Assembly: GCF_945859685.1 (NCBI RefSeq)
Contig: NC_079150.1
Coordinates: 3,036,831-3,100,830, forward strand
Source of the DNA: Eupeodes corollae
Lineage: Eukaryota > Arthropoda > Insecta > Diptera > Syrphidae
DNA length: 64,000 bases
Direction of reading: 5' to 3'
How positions within the stretch are numbered: position 1 is the stretch's first letter; each line of letters begins with the position of its first letter. Of this stretch, positions 25,131-38,105 are shown piece after piece. The position numbers and the translations under genes were made by a program. The notes below the pieces were generated by a model that worked only from the letters and a program-made list of their open reading frames with translations, made no database searches and was not told the origin of the DNA.

Positions 25131-25241
25131 TATATAAGTCGGAGAGCTCTCATCAAACTCTACTCAGATCAGAAAGTACTCTAGGTGCTCAGTAATATGA
25201 GTGATGCCAGACTACTATTATTTCTGTTTTTAATGCTCTGA
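25131..25241 (+). promoter_or_regulatory. Candidate core promoter with a short hydrophobic ORF
   Basis: TATATAAG (25131-25138) is followed about 33 bases later by TCAGATC, close to the arthropod initiator TCAGT. About 65 bases after the TATA box an ATG (25197) opens a 14-codon frame, MSDARLLLFLFLML, ending in TGA. The spacing is right for a core promoter and the peptide resembles a signal peptide, but no following exon could be joined. It may be a decayed gene or chance. Confidence 0.3.
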
Positions 25242-25267
25242 GTATGTGTTTTAACTTTTATTTAAAA

Positions 25268-25357
25268 AAATAAATAAATAAAGTAGCCCAACAGTCCGTT
25301 AAGAACAAGGGCCTAGTGCCTTACAACTCCCATCCATTCCTGTGTGCGAGTAATGTT
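25268..25357 (-). mobile_element. SINE copy 2 (3' end only)
   Basis: Minus-strand fragment with only the 3' third of the SINE family (complement blocks CAACAGTCCGTT, GGGCCTAGTG, CCATTCCTGTGTGCGAGT) and an AATAAATAAATAAA tail. The tRNA-like head is missing. Confidence 0.8.
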
Positions 25358-25359
25358 GT

Positions 25360-27392
25360 TATTTTATTTATTTTTTTCTCATATTAAGGTTTACATTTGA
25401 AGAGTATTTTTGCATTTACAACTTAAAAAATGAAACTGACCAAACACAAAATGTGATTTAATGCGGAACATAATTGTGGATATGAAAATTTAGGGTGAAT
25501 CTAAATTAATATAATATAATAAATGATTGTTCTGATGCCTTTGTTACGCCATATCGAAAATCCCACCGTCTAACTAACATATTATGAGAAAAAAAAGAAT
25601 TGTTTTCAGACAATGCCACTTCCTCGTTTTTATTCTTCTAAAATTAAGAGTTTGACCTTGAAATTTCATATTGTCTAAACGTTCTCCCATCCATACTTAC
25701 CTCCTTATTTATACGCAAAACTATCCATTAAAAATATGAGCATGCTTTGCTAATGAAAAATCGCCACTTGGTTTCTGGTACTGTTTTTACACTAGTAGCT
25801 TTGTATATATATTTAAATAATACTATCATGGAACGCTCGACCTGACATCTTTTAATGGACTTCCTAAACAGCTCGTTCCACATGCATTGTGGTTGAGCTA
25901 AAAATGAGGGAAAATTCCAATATAAAAAATTAAGTTTCCAGATTATTAAAAACACAGAAAATAGAGAAGAATGTATACAAAATCAGCGAAAGTTCAAGGG
26001 AGGCAATGAAAAGACATTTTTTTATAATTTATTTATATTCTGTATAATGAGGTTTTTTTGTTGGTTGATTAGGAATGAAGGAAATTAAAAAAAAGAACAC
26101 AAGACAAAAAAAGAATCAGAACATAAACTTTTTGAAGTTGCCAATTTGAAAAATTAAGTTTGTACCTACTTTTTTAAAATCATTGTCAAATGAGACAAAT
26201 ATTTTTAATATTGCAAATAAAAGTGCGATTATTTTTTGATTAGTTTTGTTCTAGGGATAAATAAATTCAAATGTTATTAACTTGCCCATAGAAAGTTATT
26301 GTAATTTTTCCGATTTTTTCAACTGAAAATGTTGATATTTCTGGACGTTTCCCTAGAGTCTAAATGAAAGATTTTTAGAGAAATTTTAGTGATTGTGTGT
26401 TTACGTACGTTTATGCGTCTATACGTCCAACGAACGACGAATGAATTACAAAATGTGAGTTTTATACGTTTGAAGACATATTTCCACAAAAATTCTTAAC
26501 AAAACGATAGCAATAAAGTTTCTATTTGATTTATGATGCATACTTTTGTTTCTCAATATCATATATTAATTAAGAAAACAAAGTTATTCGTCGCGATAAA
26601 AGTTTAAGTTGATACAAACTTTTAAACTTTAGTCGCGTTCCACATTATCCCCACTCGCAACGAATAAAATAATCACGTGTACTTAACCTAAAAAAATCAT
26701 TCTTGTTTTGGTTTCGGTGGTGAATGGTATTCAGCTGTGGTAAAAGTCAAACTTCATTCGCGACGAATTAAAAACTCTCATGTGAATGAAATGTCAAAAT
26801 CGACGAATATTCGTTGGTCGTTGGTCGTGCTCATGTGAAGAGTGCTTTAAGGCTTTAAAATACTGTATTCTTAAACGGACCCAAGAAATTGTTGTATTCT
26901 ATTGTTCTTTTCCAAGCATTCCAATACCATTTTTGGAACACACCTATGAAACAATTCTGACATTTTAAATGCTTTTATACAATAAATAATGATAACAAAA
27001 AAACAATTATGATTTATGAGTGGTATATATTTTTGTTAAGATAAGTTTTAATAGACTGAAACAAAATGTTTGTACTGAAATGAAAATAATAAATATTCCT
27101 TACAAAACGCGTCTAACAATTTGTTTTATAAAAAAAAAAACATTAAAGCAACTCAAACTCATAAAGAAAGGAACATTAAAAGAAACAATACAAAAAAATG
27201 ATTTGTGATGGAATGCTCAAACTATAAACAATATTTTTTAATTTGTGAAATAAAATTATTTTTCAAAGAAATAAAAAGAAACATCAAAAGTAAAAAAGAG
27301 CAAATTAAACAACCGATTCATGTTGAGAAAATACAAACAAAATCCTATCAAAAGAAACTTAGTTTTTTAATTTAATTTTATTTTCATTTGCA
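25360..27392. other. Spacer upstream of the CACHD1 orthologue
   Basis: No coding signal. An 11-bp inverted pair, ATTCGTCGCGA (26586-26596) and TCGCGACGAAT (26758-26768), sits in a segment with several CGACGAA words (26400-26830) that may be repeat-derived. The last few hundred bases are probably 5' UTR or promoter of the gene starting at 27393. Confidence 0.35.
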
Positions 27393-30300
27393 ATGTCGGC
27401 GTACATCTTCCATACATTTAATTATACTCAATATTTTAAAAATGTAAGGCAACGGCGGTTTAATATAATTGTGCTTATTTGTGCAATTGGGCTTTTGAAA
27501 AAACTGCAAGTTGTAGACGGTAATAATAAACTAAACACAAGCGACGTACCTATAATGATGGTAACAATGAAGGCTGATATTGGTATACCATTATTAACAT
27601 TGCACAATGGGAGCAGTAGTAAAATTGAGCTGGACCAAAAATATAAATCTAGCGCCAACACAAGCAGCGGTAGTTTTTCCTCATCCTCTAAGTATATTGC
27701 GAATTTCCTGGACAAATCCCAAGTGCCTTTGGTTAAAAATTCTACCGCCGATTCTGTTGGTGGTCCTGGTACTGGACAGCAGCAACAGAAACCTACAAAC
27801 AACCTTCCCAGTGTCATGACTTTGGTGCGTAGCATAGATGCTCGACTACGGAACATCCGAAATGTGGAGCTTGGTGTTACAACCATTCAGGTATTTTACT
27901 TAAACATAATTTAAATTTTATCTTATTCTTAACAAACTCCTTTGATCTTTCGTGTACAAAATATTAGAAACTCATTAGAGCAAAATCGTTTGATCGTTGA
28001 TTTTGGATATCCTGGTATAGTTACTTATTTTGAGCTTAATATGCTAGACAGAGAAAATTCAAACTTCTTAAATTTATGTTTTAATTTAGTTATTTAGAAG
28101 TTTAAATTAACTCGAAACAATTACCATTCTAAATTCGCAAGATTAACCAATATAAGAAAGTATAAAATACGTACATTTATATCAAGTAAAGTTTATTTAA
28201 AAAGTATTTTATTAAGTGAACAACACAGTCAAGAAATTGTAACTACTGTTAGTACCTATTTATATGTGTTTAAACAATGTGAGCGATAAGTAAATAATAA
28301 AGTAAGGACAAAGAATTAAGAAACGATACCAATGCCAATTGTTTTAAAGTTGTAAATATCAAATTGGGAGAATCAAAAGATTCGAGGCTATCATTTCATA
28401 TTCTTGATATGCAGCTGTACTTGAAAGTACGTCAAGAGCTTAGAAGTTATATGATGAGCATCCCTGAGTAATCGTCGGTATTTTCAATAGGGAATACAAT
28501 TAGAAAATTTGATAGAAATAATTATCAAAATTACAACAATCTTAGCCAATTTTCAAATTTCTTAATTCAGTTTTTATAAACTTACAAAATTCCAAATAGT
28601 TATTTTTGAAACACAGAATTTATTTTAAAAATAGCAAAAACTTAACTAATGATAGAGTTAATTGGTGTAAAATATTAAAATTCAGCATAACAGTATATTT
28701 CCAAGGCATAGGCATGAATTAGTAATAAGTTTCTCAAGTCCTAAGTTTATTAAGATATATTTTATTCAATTTATTTGAAGTAAAGAATTCAAGTTAATCT
28801 AAGTCATTATAATTGAATATTGAATGGACTTAAAGACAGTTAAATATGATACTAATTTTGTTTAAAAAAAAGTAATATCAACCTTTCATTCGGTAGTAGT
28901 TATACATTACCAAAATTTATTTACCACTGGCTAGACTTATTTACGTCGTATATACAGCTGTGCTCAAAATAATAGTTGTGCTCATTGAACTATAGCATCC
29001 CTGATGCCATCTTTTCAGTTGGAAACTTAATTTTTGTGATGTCAAATATTCTAACGGTCAAACATAAACAAATATACTGTAGCCTTATATTGAAAATGAA
29101 TTAACAACAAAAGTTATTAGTCAGCTTTGAGATGTTTGCTTAATTAGAGCTGTTCAAAATGATAGCCCCCGCCATTAAATTCAAGGAAACACCCGAAACC
29201 CGAGGCAGAAACAGAAAGACGACAGGCATGGAGGACAGGCGCATTTTCCGGATGAGCAAAGCCGAGCTCTTTGCGTCGTCTGTTGAAATACAGAAGACCT
29301 TAAACTTGGAGGTAAGTGCACTTACGATTCGCAGGCGATTATTAGAAGCAAATTTGAATGCTCGCAGTCCTCGCAAAGCCCCGTTGTGGACCAAGAAGCA
29401 CATTAAAACTCTACTCCAATTTGCTAATGAGCACATAAACTGGTCTAAAGAGAAATGGCGCAACTTATTGTAGACAGATGAGAGTAAAATTGTTCTCTTT
29501 GGTGGTACTGGGTTCCGCCAATACGTCCGTCGGCCACCCAACACAGAATATGCACCCAAATTCACTACGAAGACGGTAAAGCATGGAGGATCTAAGATTT
29601 TAATTTGGACCTGTTTTTCATACTCCGGTGTAGCGCCCATAAAATGTATTGAAGGCATTATGGATCAGCGGGTCTATGTCGAAATCCTACAAAATACAAT
29701 GCTGCCATTTGCTATGATATGCTGCTAAAATGGGTCTTCCAACAAGACAACGATCCGAAGCACACAAGTCGAGCGGCTAAAGAGTGGTTTCGGATCAATA
29801 GGATTAAGCTAATGTCTTGGCCAGCGCAATCACATGACCTTAACCCCATTGAAAATGTATGGAGGGATGTTAAGAGAGAGGTTAGAAGAGCTTAGCCTTC
29901 TAATAACCGAGAACTGTGGGCCGTAGTGAAGGATGCTTGGCAGAACATACCAAAGGAGCGTTGTGAGTGTTTGGTAGACTCGATGCAGCGTCGGTGTAGG
30001 GCTGTCATCAATAATGAAGATTACACCACAAAATACTGAAGTTTTTTTTCTTTTTAATTCAATTTAATTTAATTTTTATTAAGTTTTTTTTTTTAAATAT
30101 TTTTTCGACACTACTATTTTTTTGAACAGTCGATTTTGTGTTTCTATTTAGTTTTATTTTATTAATTAATTGTTCTCGAACAAAAATAAACCACAGTAAA
30201 TCCAGGATAAACATGTATTTTATTAAAAATTAAGGTTTGTGAAAACAAGTTCTGTGTAATAGTTTTATAAAGCCATAAATCATTTAATGAAGCGAAATAC

Positions 30301-33300
30301 TATTATTATGAACACAGCTGTACATATGTAGACCCTTGAAACTTAAGAAAAAACATTAACTTAAGAAAATCAGATTTACCTCTTAATTAATTAACAAAAA
30401 TCATATATTTTAAAGGAAATTTTTGATGCAATGGACTTAACAGCCACCGTAAGTGAAACCAAGGAAACACTGAAGTTATTTTCCCAGCGTCTTACAAAAA
30501 AACTCCAAAACGCTAAAACAAATATTTACGATTTAAAACGACTCTTTGACAATAACATCACACATATTATGGAGAATGCATTGATTGATACAGATTTAAA
30601 AAACCAATCTCACATTAAAAAAATATTTTTAAATACCTTAATCCAGCCATGTCCTTTTGAGGATTATAGCCTAGAACAAAACTACAATAAACATCAAATA
30701 CAAATTCTAAATAATTTAAAAAACAATCATTATAGTGATTTATCTGTCGAAAATAGTTTATCGTTTCGATTGAATGGGATGATTTTAGAAGAAATCCGCC
30801 GTTTGAATAATATCGAGACAAATTATTTTAAACATGTGTTTTTTTTATCGAATAACGACTACGCAAGTGATCACAATTGTCAATATTATTTTAATAATTT
30901 GCATTTTCGTCGACTCTATGTGGCGAGTATGGTGAAAAGAAAACGTTTGTTTGTCCTCATTGATGTTGGCAGTGTGCTTAATATTGAACAAATGGAACTT
31001 TCAAAGAAATTTGGTAAATTTTTTTCGTATGTTAATTTAATTTATTTGATTTAAATTATATTTTTCCTTTTACAGTGTCAAATCTTGTTCAAATGCTCAC
31101 CGACACAGACTTAATTACCATTGTTTCAATCTCTGATGAAGCTCTTCCAATGGAATTTCCCCATATACCGCAAAATTCATACAGCAAACTAACCTATTTC
31201 GCAACACCTGATAATAAAGAAGAAATCCTCAATTGTATATCACTGTTAAGACATTCAACTGAGCCAACAAATCATTCTTTGGGTTTTGAGTATTCTTTTA
31301 GTTTGCTGCGACAGCAAAATCTCTCAGAAAATGAACCTTTGGAATTTATTTATGTTACAAGAGGTTTGTTAACTCGGTTGTCAGATGCTAAAAGTGTTCT
31401 GGCTTCTATTGCAGTTGGTCAAAAAGCGCTAGCATTCCCCATTATCATTAATACTTGCGCAGTTATTTTAGGTATGCATTAACTTATGTATATCATTATA
31501 AAAAAAAAAACAGTTTTTGCTTCGCAATCAGAAATATAAAGAACCTTGAACATAAGGATTTATGATAAAAGTTGGAGAATTTTCTAGTTAAAATCAATTT
31601 AATGCCGTTTAATGTGTAGATGTGTTCCTTTGGCAAGGATCTTGACTAGGTTATTATTTCCTAAAAAAAAAATTTATTAAAGAATGTATTTTATTTAATT
31701 AGTTCATAGTTCATGTACATGGTTCTGTATTTCAAAATTTAGGAGAAACTATCATTAATACAAAATAACAATTATAATTTCCAATTTTTGCAGATGAAAA
31801 GCGCATTATGTATGAAAAGCAATTCTTAAATGATATTGTTCATCAAAACTTCACTAAATATGATATCGATATATCAGGGTGGCAAAATTCCGATTTAACT
31901 GGCAATCTTTATATAATAACTAAGCGGCATCCTGAGCGTATAGTTAAAATCAGTACATGTATTTTCGCTGATTTATTTCATCGTTATGGACGGGTTAGTG
32001 AAAAACTACAAGTGTTCCAGCCTGTGATTGATTACAATAGCAAGGGTAAAGAAATTATATATAGATGTTTCTAATAAAAAAACAATAGGACAAAATAGTA
32101 TAATAATAGTAAATAAGTATAAAACAAATTGATTAAATAAAAAATATGTTGATTTTCTTTTATTCCAGATGCCATTGTATCAATGACACATGCGATAAAG
32201 CACTTTGGTGTAATCGGAGTTAATCTGCATCTTTCCTATTTAGCTGAAGATGTTTTAAATTATAAAAACTCAGCCAGCAGCTATACTTTTTTAATTGATG
32301 TTAATGGAACAGCTATTGTACATCCAGCACTGCAACAAGTACCATACCTAACAAAAACACCACTTCCTGTTGATATTGCTTTATTGGAAAATACAAAAGA
32401 TTTTCTAAATTTCAGAAAATTCTTATTAACACAAAATGAAGGCAATCAAAATCTTTCTGTTGCATATGGAGCCGCAAAGAATTCAACTGTAATTTACAAT
32501 CAAGCCTATTTTTTATTCGTTATATCCATATTTTATTGGTTTGCATTTATTTCCAGAAAATGTATTCATGGCATAGAGTGATGGATATGTATATCATTTG
32601 TATCGTAACAATAAGGTCAACAAACATGAATGGCAAGACGTTTGTGGCACATCAAGCAAGATATGGCAGTGTTAGTTGGCAAAAATTTCACCGCACAGAA
32701 TATTTAGCACCATTTGATTTGTTATATCATCGGATTGACTTGATACCACCGCATACTCCTGTTTGTCGTTATTTCAGACAAATTGCTACTTTAGGTATGT
32801 TTTTTTTATTATTAGTATCATATTACTGCATATATAGTTTATAGTTTGATGGCAGCTCAAAAATATCCGTCTGGAAGTCTGTCTTAATTTGAACACGTAG
32901 TTATTATGAATAATATTACAGTGATCCAATTTACTGGCTTATGTATTCTCTTATAATATTAAACACAATGCGAGCATTTAAGACGAATTAGAGGAATGTA
33001 TCAATGCACATCGCATTTAGTGTAAAGTCTAAGCTGTCTTAACCATTCCACATTTGTTTTGTGTGACTTAAAAAAAAATATTAAGATTCTATCAAAGGGA
33101 ATCATATGCTTAAGTGGGAAAAATTGACGATATATGAGAATTGTACCGTAAGCTTCGGCTAAATAAAGGGTTTTTGGTGATCCAATAAATAATGCCTCAA
33201 GAACAGTAGAAAGATCCAAATTAAAACATTAAAATCCTCATTCAAAGGACGATATAATTCTAAAAACAAAAATTATAAATGTTATGACTTATTATTGTAT

Positions 33301-35870
33301 TAGTTTAGTTTACAGTCCCTGGCCATATTATTGGACGCATTTTAGATTTTATGAAAAATCTCAATTTTCAGCATTTAAATCATTTTGTATTTAGAATGTT
33401 AACTACTTCCTACTTTTTTTTATAAAAATAAAACAACAGATTTACAGATTTGTTTTTCTATGATATTTAAAATATTGCGTATAACCTAATAGTTATACAA
33501 ATTCTGCAGTGCGTCTAATAATACGGCCAGTGACTTTATATACAAATGAGTTGTTTTATTTCACATTAGTATTTAATTAGAGTCTTTAAGGAACACTTGT
33601 AATTTAATGGAAAAACCAACAATGTTCTTAAAGAAATTGAACTTTAGTAGACTATTTCGAATTTCGCAAAATGTTTTTTATTTTTCTTACTTTAATTATT
33701 AACTTCGATTTTCATTTCAGATACTGGTACATTGTTCCTAAGCGCTTCTTCGTTTCAATCTCCCTTCATCTATATGAAGAACAATCGTGTAAATTGTGAT
33801 ATCACCAAAATTCGTACTGTACAAAGTATAATGGCCTACATCAAAGATAATACAGGTCTTTTGGTTAATCCAGGTCTATTGCCAAGAATACGAAATGATG
33901 TTAGTGCTCTTTACAGTGTTATGGAGCATTTAAAAAAACGCCACCTAGAAAATGGTGAATTTAAAAAGTATATTATTCGTCGCTATGCGGCAACAATAAG
34001 TGGTGTTTTGCAAGTTTATCCAGGCTGTATATTGCCAACAGAATTTGATCCATCACGTCGACCCTGGTTTTTGAAAGCGATGCAATATCCAGGTAGAATT
34101 GTTGTCACCGAGCCGTACTTGGATGCAGGTTTGCTATAAAGATTATTCTTAAATACATATTCATCAGCATTTTTTTTTTTGTATATAGGTGGTGCTGGAT
34201 ATATTATAACAATAGCTCATACGATTTTTGAAGGAAAAGCAAATGCTCTTCATAGCTCCGAACGTGACTCACCTATGGCTATAATAGCTCTAGATGTCAC
34301 TTATGCTTTCTTTTATAAAATAATTCTAGATACTCCATTGTGCCAAGAAGATAATATCAAATGTATTCTTTTCGAAAATCAAGGTTATTTAATTGCCCAC
34401 CCATCGATGCTGGAACCAGTTTCGGCTAAGAAAAATCTTCGTCGCCCACATGAACATTTAACCCATAAAGAGTCGTTTCTAGCCAACGATATACTGAATC
34501 ATAAAACTCTGGTTACGAAACTAGCCTGTGCAAATTATCAAAATCGTACAATTCAACGTTATTATTTATTTAATACATCCCTAACGGAGGTCCTAACTAA
34601 TGTGGTCCATGGGGAGCGGACAAAGTATAAAATAACAGCTGTTTGGGCGACAAACATTTTCGCCGCTGTACTTAATTCTTCATGTGATGGCGGAGCTTTC
34701 TGCCCATGCAGTACAGTTGACAGAATGTGTCTTAATTGTAATCGCATGGATCAAACCGACTGTGAGTGTCCATGTGAATGTCCGATGCATATGGACCCTG
34801 CAGGAGTGGAAGCAACCGCAGACAATTATGATGGTGGCTTTGAACTCTTTTACAGCTACACTCATCGTTATCCTTATTGTGAACCACCATCGGATACGGA
34901 ACTTGTTATAGACAATACGCAAAGCTACGACTGGAACATGGTTTTGAATTCTTGTCTTCAAATAAATTGTGATATATATATAACACACTTCGATTGCCTA
35001 GCTGTTATGGGCTGTGAATGGTGTCAATTAGATTTGGATGGTAATCCATTTAGTTCATCATTTTGTACAATGCAAAATTTATGTTTTAATGGGGTACTTA
35101 GTTCGCTAACTCCATATGGGGATGGAGAAATTGGTTCGGCTATAATTGAAACACAACAATCTCAGCCTTATTCAGCATTCGGTCCAGTTGGAGGAGCCAT
35201 AATTGTTTTGTGTCTGATTATTGGTTTTGCAATGTACTGTTATCGTCAGAGTCTCGAGAATGGAGTTGATCAATTTTATGTTGATTCTATGCAGGACGAA
35301 CATTATGGGGTACCTCTGTCGGGTTTTAATTTCGACAATATCCCACCACCCGATGACGGTGACATAGATGGCTTTGGCGACGGCCATGCAGGAGCAATGA
35401 ACCGTAATTTAATTAATCCACTTGGTAATGCCATCGCTGTACCTGATGTATCGCCTTATCACATGTCAACAGGAAGTAGCTATCGTCGACCACCAAATGG
35501 TGAATCAGATCATGGCTATTCAACAATGACACCTCACGAAGATTCAGAGCATATGTGTTTTACCCTAGCTGAACCATTGATTAATAACAAGCGACTATCA
35601 AAATCAGATTCTCTGTCCATCAACACATCTGTTTCAAGTCCAACAAACCATAATAGTGGTATAACAGTCGATCGCCCAGTCTCTAGCATGGGTATTCGCA
35701 CTCGTTCGAATGATCATCGTTATAATTATACTCCTAAAAACAATTCAATGTATGGTCAGACCATTTTGGGTGATTGTACAAAGGAATCTGAAAGTAATCA
35801 GCAGCAGAAAATGAGTCCGCATCATATACTTGCCCGAGTAACTGTTCATCGTCATATGGAAGCATCATAG
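27393..35870 (+). CDS. CACHD1: VWFA and Cache domain protein, CACHD1 orthologue (fly CG16868 type)
   Basis: Single-pass surface protein related to the alpha2-delta subunits of voltage-gated calcium channels. Eight coding exons join in frame: 27393-27890, 30416-31013, 31076-31471, 31794-32045, 32169-32488, 32557-32794, 33721-34128 and 34189-35870, giving 1463 aa. The first Met precedes a hydrophobic signal (FNIIVLICAIGLL, about residues 24-36). GVTTIQEIFDAM bridges exons 1 and 2. A VWA domain starts about residue 340, but its metal site reads DVGSV (349-353) where alpha2-delta proteins have DxSxS. Cache modules follow (SYTFLIDVNGTAIVHP, then YLDAGGAGYIITIAHTIF). A Cys cluster with MCLNCNRMDQTDCECPCECP lies at about 1067-1103, a membrane span (AIIVLCLIIGFAMY) at about 1235-1250, and a tail with ESDHGYSTMTPHEDSE at about 1341. 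The last two match vertebrate CACHD1 closely. Introns 1 and 6 hold transposons. Confidence 0.95.
28955..30320 (+). mobile_element. Nearly complete Tc1-like transposon in CACHD1 intron 1
   Basis: Terminal inverted repeats of 21 bp (CAGCTGTGCTCAAAATAATAG on the left; the right copy has two differences) are flanked by TA on both sides (28953-28954 and 30321-30322), the Tc1/mariner target site. The 1366-bp interior encodes a Tc1 transposase in the same direction as the host gene: SALTIRRRLLEANL, then WSKEKWRNLL and TDESKIVLFGG (first Asp), then VFQQDNDPKHTSRAAKEWF (second Asp) and SHDLNPIENVWRD (Glu). There are 34 residues between the second Asp and the Glu, so it is a DD34E enzyme. Two internal stops (near 29471 and 29894), one frameshift near 29715 and loss of the N-terminal DNA-binding part make it inactive. 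Confidence 0.9.
29159..30039 (+). pseudogene. Tc1 DD34E transposase, broken
   Basis: Transposase frame of the element above, ending at TGA 30037-30039 after NNEDYTTKY. The TAG before TDESK (about 29471), the frameshift between LPFAM and MLLKWVFQQDND, and the TAG after VRRA (about 29894) interrupt it. The paired helix-turn-helix region expected at the N-terminus is mostly missing. With so few lesions the insertion appears recent compared with the other Tc1 remnants in the window. Confidence 0.85.
33313..33536. mobile_element. 224-bp Tc1-type MITE in CACHD1 intron 6
   Basis: The left end, CAGTCCCTGGCCATATTATT continuing GGACGCA, pairs with the right end, whose complement reads AAGTCACTGGCCGTATTATT continuing AGACGCA. 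TA flanks both sides (33311-33312 and 33537-33538). The interior has no coding capacity. Length, termini and TA duplication fit a non-autonomous Tc1/mariner element. It lies between the donor at 32795 and the acceptor at 33720, so it is spliced out. Confidence 0.8.
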
Positions 35871-36172
35871 CACGAACTGACATAATCTCACCATCGTCAT
35901 CATAGAATTTAAGTAAAACGAAAAGCGCAGCTCTTCCTTCAATTTCTGACAAAGTACACATGAATGACGTAATGTGCCATAACCTGTAACACAATACAAT
36001 ATACATTCGAAATATTTGAGTTTTATTTTTGTTAACTTAATTTCAAGAAAAATATGTTCTTATAAAACAAGTTATCTTCTTTTTTATTGCAATTTCAAGG
36101 GGTCAAGTCCATTATGTACAATGTACATATGTATATATTTATATATATTGTTTCTTAATAACTCAAAAACAC

Positions 36173-36178
36173 AATAAA
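36173..36178 (+). terminator. Candidate poly(A) signal of CACHD1
   Basis: An AATAAA about 300 bases after the CACHD1 stop, preceded by an A/T-rich 3' UTR-like stretch. It is the first canonical hexamer after the stop that is followed by a GT-containing stretch. The cleavage site is not visible directly. Confidence 0.4.
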
Positions 36179-36199
36179 AGCACATGTGCGCAGAATGTC

Positions 36200-38100
36200 A
36201 ATCTATAAGAAATAGAAAAATTAATGGCCCTAGAAAGACGATCTATTTCTGTCATACTTGCTACTTATTTTTTTACATCTGTTTGTTTTAAGAGTCGAAA
36301 TTTGGTCTCAAAAAAATTATTACACCAAGGACTCATAAAAATACCAACAACAAAACATATCCTTAAAAGTGTGAGGCTGATAAGCACACCGAGCACTTTG
36401 GTTACATCAAATTAAAATTTCTTAAGCTAAAATGTGAAAAAACGCTCCTCTTTAATTTTATGGCCAATAATAATAAAATTGTATTGTTAGAAAGAAAGTT
36501 AGGTCATAAGATCCAATTTAATTTTCTATTACAAGTTATAATAAGAAACCAAATTTTTAAGAATGCTTGCATCATGTTTATACTAAAATGAAAATAATCA
36601 TAAGAATTTATAACAAGGCAAGGAAACTACCTATTAAAATTAACAAAATCTTTCAATTGGATTTGGCAACTTATGATTGAATGGTATTTTTCTAACTTCA
36701 TAATATTTGGTCGCGAATTCTTAACGCAGTAAGTACGTGCACAATTTAAAACAGCTGGAATTTTTCAATAGACAAAAATTAAGAAAACAATAGCAAAATT
36801 CTAGAATCATAAATATTTATCTCTACTTATCCAAAACATGACTTATGTTTATCGTTTTCAAACTCATCGTATTTAAAATTTATTGATAAGCTTTTAATTT
36901 TTAAATATACCACATATTAAAATAAATCGCTGAATATGTCAATAGAAGGCTATTTGCAGGTGATCCGTTGAAACTAAACCTATCAAATTGGATTATTTCA
37001 ATTCTTTTAGAAGCCTTCCTCTTCAAACTGATTTTTCTAGAAATATGATAAGAACTATATTTCAAGGACATGAATTTCCCAAAAAGAGATACAATGACAC
37101 AATTTTAATACCTTTTCGTTAGTGTTTTATATGTATAAAAACAGATGGAATGTGGAATATGTTGGTACTTGAAAGAACGGCTGATTCAACATATGGTTGA
37201 ACTTGAACAAAACTGAAAATTGACTTTGTATGTTTTTCGGTAAAAATGAGTTAAATTAATAAAATGTATCTATATCAAATTTTATTTTAATCTAAATTTG
37301 TGTGGCTTTTTGTGAAAAACTTTTGTTTCCGGCTATTTCAATTACCCAGTTCCAACCAAATCCACTAACACATAATTTATGTTATTTTCTTACCTGTAGT
37401 ACATAAGGAACTTCTTACTGTTTGAGATAGTTTCTTTTCCTGCTGGGCATTATAATTTAAATTACTTCTCTTACTTTTAAATTATGCTGTCAATTGAGAT
37501 AGTATTTTAGAATCCTTGAAACTTACCCTAAAGAAACAATCTTCACCCTCAATTTCTATTGCAATTTAAAGTTTACGGGAAAATACTGTTTTGCCCTGGC
37601 GAAAATAATAGAAAGGAGTTAAGAATTAATGGTTAAGATTATTCTTAACCGTTAAATACAAGGTCGTTACATGTTTTTTGGTGACAGTATCGCATATTGC
37701 ATCTAATATCTTAGGAGGCGTGAAATACCATTCACTTTTTTATTTTTAACCACTAGATTTCCTTGTTTTTGGCCCAGAAGTTAAGTTTAAGATGACTCGA
37801 AACTTACTCCATTACTTTAAAAATAATTTACTTTGATGGACCCTCCTTCAATAAGTGTATTATATCATGGGAATATTATTCTTTTTAAAAAAGCACTTAT
37901 ATACTTCGGTTCGTTATCTTTCGTAAACTTTCATATCAAGTTAGCATACCAATATTTTTTTAGGGATCTGCTTAAACTTTTAATGGTAACCTTGGCTACT
38001 TTATGTAAAGAAAATATAGTTAAATTTAAAGAGCTGATGTTGATTAGGAACCACACCTGCATTTTCTTTGACATATCTCAATGCCAGACTAACTTAATTT
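36200..38100. other. AT-rich spacer, nothing recognised
   Basis: No coding signal that resembles a known protein. A 63-codon frame at 36224-36415 just past the CACHD1 poly(A) candidate has no recognisable features. Confidence 0.4.
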
Positions 38101-38105
38101 GAACA

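Noticed and set aside
27428..27886. 152-codon minus-strand frame across CACHD1 exon 1
   Set aside because: Antisense shadow; the sense strand has a signal peptide and continues in frame into conserved exon 2.
36224..36415. 63-codon frame just after CACHD1
   Set aside because: Lies in or past the 3' UTR, has no recognisable motif and AT-rich codon use like random sequence.
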